5,622 bases of DNA. Source: Thermofilum sp. Lineage in GTDB: Archaea > Thermoproteota > Thermoprotei > Thermofilales > Thermofilaceae. The stretch spans positions 1-5,622 of the forward strand of contig JAJHRM010000178.1 in NCBI GenBank assembly GCA_020832965.1, written 5' to 3'. Shown here piece after piece: positions 1 through 5,622 of the stretch (the first letter of the stretch is position 1; the number at the start of each line of letters is the position of its first letter). A program made the position numbers and the translations under genes. The notes beneath the pieces were generated by a model, which saw nothing but the letters and a program-made list of their open reading frames with translations, did not search any database and was not told where the DNA came from.

Positions 1-71
1 TCCACTACGCGGTTTTCAACCAGAACGTGGAACTCATAAAGCTCCTACTCAAGAAAGGAGCCACTTTTTGA
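1..71 (+). CDS. Ankyrin-repeat protein, C-terminal end only (partial)
   Basis: Only the last 22 full codons are present, read from position 3 to the TGA at 69-71; the codon before them is split by the window edge and ends in TC, which fits Leu or another residue. The peptide begins HYAVFNQNVELIKLLLKKGA, which fits the ankyrin-repeat pattern (L)HYAV.N.N.ELIKLLL..GA, with the usual two antiparallel helices and the terminal Gly-Ala. Ankyrin repeats mediate protein-protein contacts; nothing visible says which partner. The repeat is followed at once by Thr-Phe and stop, so it is the capping repeat of the protein. The frame, the periodic hydrophobic positions and the stop agree, but the match rests on a single repeat, so the length and role of the full protein cannot be judged. 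No link with the defence genes downstream can be shown. Confidence 0.6.
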   Translation, partial: HYAVFNQNVELIKLLLKKGATF

Positions 72-92
72 AAAATGTAAGTAGCGATACAT

Positions 93-165
93 GAGCGAAG
101 GTCTTGCACATGGGGCAAGGCGAAAGCTCTAAGAGGGTTCTACGAGCGGGAGCAGCGCTAGTAGG
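93..165 (+). other. Possible structured RNA: two hairpins in the intergenic region
   Basis: No convincing coding frame covers 72-211, but the stretch folds well on paper. Hairpin 1: 101-107 pairs with 115-121 (seven pairs, one G-U, seven-base loop). It sits on a purine-only 4x4 internal loop (97-100 GAAG against 122-125 GAAA), which is closed by GAGC 93-96 with GCTC 126-129. Hairpin 2: 139-148 pairs with 156-165, ten positions with one terminal G-U and one G-A mismatch, and a seven-base loop. The symmetric G/A-rich internal loop is of the kind seen in natural RNAs. I do not recognise a known family: it does not read as a tRNA, C/D-box RNA, SRP RNA or RNase P RNA. It could be a small RNA, the 3' tail of the ankyrin gene's transcript, or chance pairing. 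Strand is assumed. Confidence 0.3.
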
Positions 166-167
166 CT

Positions 168-182
168 GGGAAACCTAAAATC
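168..182 (+). promoter_or_regulatory. Putative archaeal BRE/TATA promoter of the nuclease gene
   Basis: A purine run, GGGAAA at 168-173, followed by the A/T-rich core TAAAAT at 176-181, resembles an archaeal BRE plus TATA box. The core centre is about 33 bases before the ATG at 212. With the usual spacing of about 26 bases this puts the transcription start near 205, giving a leader of only a few bases. No Shine-Dalgarno-like sequence precedes the ATG (the stretch 195-203 is pyrimidine-rich), in keeping with leaderless or near-leaderless translation, which is common in archaea. The box is short and not perfect. Confidence 0.4.
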
Positions 183-211
183 TCTTCGCCTTTCTCCTCT
201 TAGAAACCTCG

Positions 212-790
212 ATGGAAGAAGATGTTGTGATTCAGGTTTTCAGAAAGTACTTAGAAAGCATTGGAAAGAGTGTGCGCGCTAAACCAAAGACAGCGGCAGG
301 GCCAGATTTCGTCGTGGAAGGCTTCGCCTACGAGTGCAAGGGAACAAATTTTGATGAAAAGAGACTATTCAATCAGCTCCTCCAGTACGCATCTCAATAC
401 TTGGGAGTCGGCTTAGTCCTACCGTATGATGCGTTAACCCTCGAATTTGTTTGGAAACTGGAAGCGTTAGAGCAATTGATGAAGCAACTTTGGGGGAAGG
501 ATCTGGAGCTGTACCTGGTAGCCGATGTGAATGATCGAGTATACGCCATCCGCAAAATCGGCAACGCAGCGCTTCTCGACGTGAAGGTACACCAAACCTT
601 GAGTCGTTTAGCTCAAAAATTTTCTTCAATCAGTTCTACGGAAGAAAAAGAAAAGAAGGCTTTAGAGCTCTTACAAAATATTGAAAGCGAGTTTTTAAAA
701 GAGCTTAAGGGGCTCATTATCGGAGAGGCTACGCTTAAGAGTGCTTGGGAAGGCGGCACATTTTATCTTTTATCTAATAGTATAGAATGA
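212..790 (+). CDS. Small PD-(D/E)xK-superfamily nuclease-like protein
   Basis: A 192-residue protein with a PD-(D/E)xK core near its N terminus. The first acidic position lies in GPDF (Asp32) on a strand, followed after eight residues by the ExK signature YECKG (Glu41, Lys43). A helix then carries Gln55 and Tyr59 in NQLLQY, the Q-x3-Y kind of motif common after the ExK strand in Mrr/RecB/Hjc-like nucleases. Such enzymes cut DNA using metal ions held by the Asp and Glu. Residues 66-106 look like the remaining alternating strands and helices; 125-170 is charged and helical and may be a dimer or DNA-binding arm. There is no signal peptide or membrane segment. The ATG at 212 is the first start after an in-frame TAA at 176-178. 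The gene stands convergent to brxL and is not in that operon. Its six arginines are four CGN, two AGA and no AGG, unlike brxL. The nuclease fold is likely; substrate and role are unknown. Confidence 0.65.
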   Translation: MEEDVVIQVFRKYLESIGKSVRAKPKTAAGPDFVVEGFAYECKGTNFDEKRLFNQLLQYASQYLGVGLVLPYDALTLEFVWKLEALEQLMKQLWGKDLELYLVADVNDRVYAIRKIGNAALLDVKVHQTLSRLAQKFSSISSTEEKEKKALELLQNIESEFLKELKGLIIGEATLKSAWEGGTFYLLSNSIE

Positions 791-806
791 TGACAGTTTG
801 AATCGG

Positions 807-817
807 TATTCTTTTTA
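807..817 (+). terminator. Putative oligo-T terminator after the nuclease gene
   Basis: The sequence TATTCTTTTTA begins 17 bases past the nuclease stop codon and contains a run of five Ts (812-816). Archaeal RNA polymerase commonly terminates at such T-rich runs without needing a hairpin. The convergent gap 791-850 must also end the brxL transcript from the other side; on that strand I see only short T runs and a small palindrome at 837-848 (AAGTT-TT-AACTT), so termination there is less clear. Confidence 0.4.
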
Positions 818-850
818 ACTTAAGCGGGTAAAGCTAAAGTTTTAACTTGG

Positions 851-2248
851 CTAATCGTGGATTTCGGCGCTTAGAATCTCCCTGGGGAACTCGCCGGGAG
901 CCACTTTGTGCAGCCAATCCCTAACCCTCTGCCTATGCTCTAAGGCTAGGTCCACCACGAGCTCCAGCTCTCTTCTACCGAAGCTCTTGTCGGGGAAGAG
1001 GAGCTTGATGAGCCCGCTCGAAATCCGCTTTACGCTCTTCTCATCCCTTATCGTGAAGTTGCTGGAGAAGCTCACGTGCTTGCCGACCAGGCCTGCGAGC
1101 GACTCCTTCCGCATCTGGTGCAAAACTTCGGCGAAGAAGTCGGAGGCAATCCCGTAACCCTTCGACAGGTGCACCTTCGACTGCGAGATCTTCGGCAGCT
1201 CCCAACCGGGTAGGAGGCCGTGCAGCCTATCGATGAAAGCGGAATCCCGCATCGGCTCAGGTAGAACGTAGGTGAGGTCCTCTACAGGCACGTAACCCTC
1301 CTCCTGCCGCTCAACGCTCACGTTCCCCATAAAGACAAGCGAAGCATCTGAGACCACCTTCTTATCGCCCCTCTCGTACATGCCGCTCTCCATGTAATCC
1401 TTCAGCTTCCCCATCATCTCATCGGGGTTTGGGAACCTCACCCTACTGACCTCGTCGAAGACCACAACATCCTTCACAGCCAGCTCGCCCGGCACCTTCG
1501 TCCTAAGGTTGTAGAAGAGCGCGGCGGGGGAAATAGTGCCGCCGGAAATTATCCTCGCATAGCTGCTCACGTGCCTGTAAAGGTAGGTCTTCCCCGTCTG
1601 CCTCGGCCCGAACTCGGCCAGGTTCACGTTCCCCTCAACAACGGGGACGAGACGCGTGAGCAGGAGCAGCTTCTGCCTAAAACTGTACACAGCCGGGTCG
1701 AGACCTATCGTGTTAACCAGCACATCCACCCACTCTTCCAGCGTGAAGTGCGGCCTAGCTTCCTCGACGATCTTCGGGTCGGGGTTGGGAGCTTGGAAGG
1801 GGATGAAGTCCGAGACCACGACCGAAGCGCGCCCCCCTGTTTCGATCCTCGTGAGCGTGATCAAACCCCACATCCCCGTCGTCAGCAGCGCCTTGTACTT
1901 GTCAGCGATATCCGCTGGAACCTCGGCGTAGATGTCTAGAGAGTGGATCACGCCTATGTGAGCGCCCGTCTCAACATCCACATAGGCTCTCAACTCGTCA
2001 ATCAACCTAACAGTACCTTCGCTCACGAGCTTGTGCTTCACCAAATCCTTCTCCTCAGGCTCGTAGTAGTGAGATCTCACGAACTCAACGAGTTCTCTCT
2101 CCCAGTTCCCACCTCGCAGCTTAAACTCGGAAATAAGGAATTCAGCCACGTACCTAGGAAGCTTCGTCAACTCCAGCTCGTAAGCGAGCCTCTTATCGAC
2201 AGCGTACTCGCCAAAATACCTCAAAACCTTATTGAAAAGTTCGCTCAT
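851..2248 (-). CDS. brxL: BrxL, BREX-system AAA+ ATPase (short form without Lon protease domain)
   Basis: A 465-residue protein. Residues 1-200 form the BrxL N-terminal region, with a typical opening (LPRYVAEFLISEF at 30-42). The ATPase core follows: Walker A GPRQTGKTY at 214-222 (Lys220), then YARIISGGTISPAALFYN, highly typical of BrxL; Walker B VVVFDE at 261-266 (Asp265, Glu266); a sensor-1-like MGN at 307-309; and the family hallmark DRLHGLLPGWE at 340-350, preceded by Arg334. Known BrxL of bacterial BREX is an MCM/Lon-like AAA+ motor that assembles in rings, binds DNA and is needed for phage exclusion. Bacterial type 1 BrxL is about 670-690 residues with a Lon-type Ser-Lys protease domain; here the protein stops at 465 with only a helical tail. 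Related short archaeal proteins exist, so this is probably a natural form and not damage. Its ATG overlaps the methyltransferase stop by four bases, pointing to coupled translation. It ends with TAG at 851-853. Confidence 0.9.
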   Translation of the reverse strand: MSELFNKVLRYFGEYAVDKRLAYELELTKLPRYVAEFLISEFKLRGGNWERELVEFVRSHYYEPEEKDLVKHKLVSEGTVRLIDELRAYVDVETGAHIGVIHSLDIYAEVPADIADKYKALLTTGMWGLITLTRIETGGRASVVVSDFIPFQAPNPDPKIVEEARPHFTLEEWVDVLVNTIGLDPAVYSFRQKLLLLTRLVPVVEGNVNLAEFGPRQTGKTYLYRHVSSYARIISGGTISPAALFYNLRTKVPGELAVKDVVVFDEVSRVRFPNPDEMMGKLKDYMESGMYERGDKKVVSDASLVFMGNVSVERQEEGYVPVEDLTYVLPEPMRDSAFIDRLHGLLPGWELPKISQSKVHLSKGYGIASDFFAEVLHQMRKESLAGLVGKHVSFSSNFTIRDEKSVKRISSGLIKLLFPDKSFGRRELELVVDLALEHRQRVRDWLHKVAPGEFPREILSAEIHD

Positions 2249-5200
2249 GAGGGCCCACCCAGCAAGCCGATGAGAGTTCTAGGTCTCTTCGGGCCCTCAG
2301 GCTCGGAAACCTCGATCACGAACTCCTGGGATTGCTCCTCGCCACGCCAAACCCACCTGATAACGCCCTTGTACTTACCCGGCTTAAGGGGCGGAGTATC
2401 AATCCTGTACTTACCTTCAACGAGCCTGAAGGAACCCTTACCCCATGGCAGCTCGTAGGCAAACTCGATCTCCTCGCCAGATGGGTTAACCACATCAATT
2501 TCAATATAAGATTGAATTTCGGGTTTAAGCAACGTACTAAGAACATTGATTGTAGGCTCCTTCGGAACCTCAACTTCTTCCTCGACAAGAATTTCCTCAC
2601 CTTTAAGTATTGCCATGAGCTTCTCGATCTCCTTAAGGACGTCCTTAGAGCAACCAAAAAGTTGTGCAACGGTAATATCTAATTCCGCTTCTATTTTTTT
2701 AAGCTCCTCATGGGCATCGATGTTTATACAGTGTTTGTGTTTCTCATCAACGTAAACGCATTTAGCAAGCTCGTGGGCCCTCCTCGAGAGCTCCGCAATC
2801 ATCCTATGCAAGTAGTTATTGGGATCATACCTCGGTATACCGAGCTTACTTATGCTTTCCACAACTGCATACTGTAATAGCAACGCTATTATCGTCGAGT
2901 TAAGAATTCCAGCTAGATAGTACGCTTCATCCTCACTTTCAACTGGGATTAACACAACAGTGTGATCTGGGATTACGGGCTTCTCGCCCAAGTATTTGTC
3001 GTTCAATGGACCAATCACAGCTACATGGAAGCCTCCGGCTTTCATCCTAGCTGAAACCTCTTTCCATACAACCTTGTAAGGCGCTAAGCTCGGTTTCACG
3101 TTAAACACCCAGTAGAACGGTGGAGCGAGTCTTTCTGCGACATTCAAAGGTAGCTTTCGATAAGGCTCTAACTTAGATTTATATGGCTCACCCCCTCTAT
3201 TTATTAATTCTTTAAAGTAAGCCATGAAGTAACTATATGCTTTCGGGTATTTTGTTTTCATATCATCAGGCTTTATATCTTTGCCGTCGGATGTAACTGG
3301 CAAAATTACATAATTGTTCTTAAACTCTACATACCATTTTTTAATGTCTCTTCCCCTAATCAATGGATAAATCAGTTCTGATTCTATGACAGCTGCCTCC
3401 ATTTGCTTGACCTTCTTTTTCTGTCTCGTCTCAGGCGGGTTCGTTATTATTGCATATTCGTTAGATATCATGCCTTTTATTTTCACAAAATAGACCTGAC
3501 TGAGTGCAACATTTACTCCCTCATATGCATTATAATTTTGCTTGCCTGATAGAAGCTTCCTAATGACATTAGCTACTTTCGGAGTTGCTTGTATCCAGGG
3601 TGATTCAGGCTTTCTTGGATCTTCAGCTATCATTATCATCACATACCTTTTGGTCATCTTAAGAACATCCTCCAAAGGTGTATCGGTAGGTATAGCTCGT
3701 CCAGTTGGGTTAATCCATATCACGTGTCTCACACCTTCTGTACAAATTGTGCATGATACGCTTTTTGAATCTTCGCGCACACGCTCGACCACTATTGCCG
3801 AGGTTTTGTTCACTGCGTCTTCAAAGGGGTAAAGAGTTACCAAATCATGTATAACATGTATCTTGCTTTTTCTAGCTAGGAAATCTCTAAAGCCTGCACC
3901 CGCTTCCGTCTTAAAGACCGTGAATGGCATTAGGAAACCTAACCTTCCTCCCTCCCTCAAGTATAGGTCAAAACATCTCACTAAAAACAGCATTGCTAAG
4001 TCGCGTTTAACCTTTCCGAGTCCAATCTTACTATCTCTTTTTACTAAGCCATAGTATTCCCATAGAGACTTGCTAGCCTCTCTGTACCTTTCAGGTAGGT
4101 TTTCCCAGTTAACCCAAGGTGGATTCCCAACAACGTAGTCGAATCTACCCTTAAGAATCGGAGCAAACGCATTTTTGAGTATCGAAAGCCATACCTCATC
4201 CCTACCCTCTTCCTCCAGCATCAGAAGCTTCGCGTAAAGGTCCTTCAGCAAGCTTGCCTCTGTCTCGTCAAGCTGCTTAAACCTGAGCTTCAGCCTCTCT
4301 TCGAAGTCCTGTGATGTGTACTTGTTTTTCAACGCATTTGAAACTTCACTTAAAACCTCCGTAAGAAGGCCCTTGTCAACCACGTTCTTAGGCACTTGGA
4401 ACTCACCCACAACTGTTCTGAGCACGTAAACAAGCCCTGTTAACTGACTCCTCTGCTCGAGGAGAATTGAGTCCGCTAAGTAAACTGGTATTTCTACTTT
4501 CCCCTTCGCGTAAGTGAGGAGGTCGGCTATCGCGAGCAGGTAGTTGGTTCTCGCGGTTAGCACGGCGAGCGGGTTTAGATCGAAGCCGACCACGTTCTCG
4601 AGAACGTAGTTGAGCAGCTGGTCTGTCAGGTAGTGCTCCTCAGCGTACCTACGCAGCCTGCTGATGTACAGGATGAGGAACGTGCCGCTACCGCACGCCG
4701 GGTCGAGGACTCGCAGCTTTAACGGCTTCAAGGGGTCCTCCTCACCCATCTCTTTCAGCTTATCCAAGCTTAACCCGACCTCGTCGAGGACGAGATTCGC
4801 CAGCCAATCCGGCGTGTAGTACTCGCCGAGCTTGTGCCTCAACTCGCTTGGAACTAAGTGCTGGTAGAGCCTTTTCAGGAGGTCCCTTGCGAACTCTGGC
4901 TCGAGCTGCGGCGTCGCTACCGCGTACTCTTGAAGTTTCCTCGCAACCTCGGCTATACAGTCGGCAAGCTTATCGTCGAGCTCGTCCAAGTACCAGGAGA
5001 AGTAGTCGCCTTCTAGGAAGTTCTCGATACCCAGGAGCTTCTTGAAAAGCCCGCCGCTTTCCAGCTCTACGAGCTCTTCTCTTAAACCGTCAAGACCCCT
5101 CTCCGTGTACTTATGGTCGAGTTCGGCTACATACGATTTAAGATACTTCCCCCCACCATAGAGGTAAGCCACTTCGGCGGCTAGCAGTTTCATTATCAGC

Positions 5201-5622
5201 GCGTAGTACGTGTGGATCGAGAATATCAGCGCGTCGTAATCAACGGATTTTCCGAGGCCATACTCCTCCGCTAGTTTCGGCAGCTCCTCCAGCTCCTCAG
5301 GTTTGTAGCCAGTAGCCTGCTTAAAGAGTCTCATCCAGTCCTCGAAAAGGTCTCTAGCTCTTCGGCTTCTCGGCATAAGCTTCCGCGTTGCAGGGTCTTC
5401 GATGGCTGTCAGTTTCTCGTAAAGCAGCTTCACCATGCGCCTAGCTATGTTCGATTCGGGACCGAAATCCTCCAGGAGATGATCCACGTCAAGGCGCTTC
5501 CTCCTCAAGCCCCTCAACGCCTCGACCAGCTTGATGACGACTTCTCGTGTCCAATCGTAGGGGCCCCTGAGGATCCACGTCTTGCTGCGAGGGTCGTACC
5601 TGACGAAAGCTACTCTGTCGCT
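2245..5622 (-). CDS. Large N6-adenine DNA methyltransferase, Eco57I/PglX class (N terminus outside window)
   Basis: The frame runs unbroken from the right edge to TGA at 2245-2247: 1125 visible codons. A TTG at 5515-5517 is the first possible start, but 35 coding-like codons precede it, so the gene is 5'-incomplete. Numbering from that TTG: 1-220 is helical; motif X is GEYYTP (231-236); motif I is VLDPACGSGTF (270-280), the S-adenosylmethionine site; motif II acidic is GFDLNP (311-316); and motif IV is NPPW (465-468), the catalytic signature for methylating adenine N6. About 600-900 is the target-recognition region (RGRDIKKWY at 721-729, IPRYDPNNY at 894-902). Residues 905-972 form the usual helical end, and about 985-1072 is a separate beta-rich domain. 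With brxL directly downstream it probably does the PglX job of marking host DNA. A one-chain type IIG restriction-modification enzyme is the main alternative, because the visible N terminus resembles the end of a nuclease domain. GC drops strongly over the recognition half. Confidence 0.88.
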   Translation of the reverse strand, partial: SDRVAFVRYDPRSKTWILRGPYDWTREVVIKLVEALRGLRRKRLDVDHLLEDFGPESNIARRMVKLLYEKLTAIEDPATRKLMPRSRRARDLFEDWMRLFKQATGYKPEELEELPKLAEEYGLGKSVDYDALIFSIHTYYALIMKLLAAEVAYLYGGGKYLKSYVAELDHKYTERGLDGLREELVELESGGLFKKLLGIENFLEGDYFSWYLDELDDKLADCIAEVARKLQEYAVATPQLEPEFARDLLKRLYQHLVPSELRHKLGEYYTPDWLANLVLDEVGLSLDKLKEMGEEDPLKPLKLRVLDPACGSGTFLILYISRLRRYAEEHYLTDQLLNYVLENVVGFDLNPLAVLTARTNYLLAIADLLTYAKGKVEIPVYLADSILLEQRSQLTGLVYVLRTVVGEFQVPKNVVDKGLLTEVLSEVSNALKNKYTSQDFEERLKLRFKQLDETEASLLKDLYAKLLMLEEEGRDEVWLSILKNAFAPILKGRFDYVVGNPPWVNWENLPERYREASKSLWEYYGLVKRDSKIGLGKVKRDLAMLFLVRCFDLYLREGGRLGFLMPFTVFKTEAGAGFRDFLARKSKIHVIHDLVTLYPFEDAVNKTSAIVVERVREDSKSVSCTICTEGVRHVIWINPTGRAIPTDTPLEDVLKMTKRYVMIMIAEDPRKPESPWIQATPKVANVIRKLLSGKQNYNAYEGVNVALSQVYFVKIKGMISNEYAIITNPPETRQKKKVKQMEAAVIESELIYPLIRGRDIKKWYVEFKNNYVILPVTSDGKDIKPDDMKTKYPKAYSYFMAYFKELINRGGEPYKSKLEPYRKLPLNVAERLAPPFYWVFNVKPSLAPYKVVWKEVSARMKAGGFHVAVIGPLNDKYLGEKPVIPDHTVVLIPVESEDEAYYLAGILNSTIIALLLQYAVVESISKLGIPRYDPNNYLHRMIAELSRRAHELAKCVYVDEKHKHCINIDAHEELKKIEAELDITVAQLFGCSKDVLKEIEKLMAILKGEEILVEEEVEVPKEPTINVLSTLLKPEIQSYIEIDVVNPSGEEIEFAYELPWGKGSFRLVEGKYRIDTPPLKPGKYKGVIRWVWRGEEQSQEFVIEVSEPEGPKRPRTLIGLLGGPS
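2254..2259 (-). promoter_or_regulatory. Ribosome binding site of brxL inside the methyltransferase end
   Basis: On the minus strand, GGTGGG lies about five bases before the brxL ATG (2246-2248), inside the last codons of the methyltransferase. GGTG-type Shine-Dalgarno sequences are usual for internal operon genes in archaea. Together with the ATGA overlap this supports the chosen start and suggests that ribosomes finishing the methyltransferase re-initiate on brxL, keeping the two products in step. Confidence 0.6.

Noticed and set aside
110..178. Short plus-strand frame starting MGQGESSKRVLRAG, 22 codons, before the nuclease gene
   Set aside because: It is too short, has no ribosome binding site and overlaps the stems and promoter box; structure explains the stretch better than coding.
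203..213. 11-base direct repeat GAAACCTCGAT, also at 2309-2319
   Set aside because: A few 11-base repeats are expected by chance in 5.6 kb, and the second copy lies inside the methyltransferase coding sequence.
814..848. Direct repeat TTTAACTT at 814-821 and 841-848 in the convergent gap, considered as an attachment site
   Set aside because: It is eight bases of simple A/T-rich sequence with no integrase or tRNA nearby; it is more likely part of ordinary terminator sequence.
1571..1939. Plus-strand open frame of 122 codons opposite brxL
   Set aside because: It mirrors the ATPase core of brxL; its arginine- and proline-rich low-complexity translation looks like an antisense shadow.
1943..2458. 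Open frame of 171 codons on the plus strand across the brxL/methyltransferase junction
   Set aside because: It is antisense to two genes with clear family motifs, shows no recognisable domain or start signal, and is of a kind common opposite GC-rich coding sequence.
5515..5517. TTG as the real start of the methyltransferase
   Set aside because: The frame is open for 35 more codons to the window edge with protein-like sequence, and no convincing ribosome binding site precedes the TTG.

Overview
This window looks like archaeal DNA, probably from a thermophilic crenarchaeon-type lineage (Thermoproteota). The reasons are arginine coded mostly by AGG/AGA in the two large minus-strand genes, Lys/Glu-rich proteins, a GGTGG-type ribosome binding site before brxL, a near-leaderless gene behind a BRE/TATA-like box, and best-recognised relatives that are archaeal. 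The lineage is inferred from style, not from a marker gene.

Layout, left to right. Positions 1-71 are the last codons of a plus-strand gene ending in an ankyrin repeat. Positions 72-211 are non-coding; they can fold into two good hairpins and carry a plausible archaeal promoter. Positions 212-790 (+) encode a small PD-(D/E)xK-type nuclease. A 60-base convergent gap (791-850) follows. Positions 851-2248 (-) encode a short BrxL, the AAA+ motor of BREX phage-defence systems, without a C-terminal Lon protease domain. Positions 2245-5622 (-) encode a very large Eco57I/PglX-class N6-adenine DNA methyltransferase whose frame is still open at the right edge, so its true N terminus lies outside the window.

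The methyltransferase and brxL overlap by ATGA, so they form one translationally coupled unit reading right to left. The methyltransferase presumably marks self DNA and BrxL acts in exclusion of unmarked phage DNA. The small nuclease faces this unit tail to tail and has different codon use, so it is either an accessory effector or an independent newcomer. The remaining BREX genes (PglZ- and BrxC/PglY-like), if present, would lie to the right of the window.

Most worth a second look: the visible N terminus of the methyltransferase resembles the exit of a nuclease domain, which would make a restriction-modification fusion coupled to BrxL; its C terminus has an appended beta-rich domain; base composition drops sharply over the target-recognition half of that gene; and the leader region in front of the nuclease gene has unexplained secondary structure.
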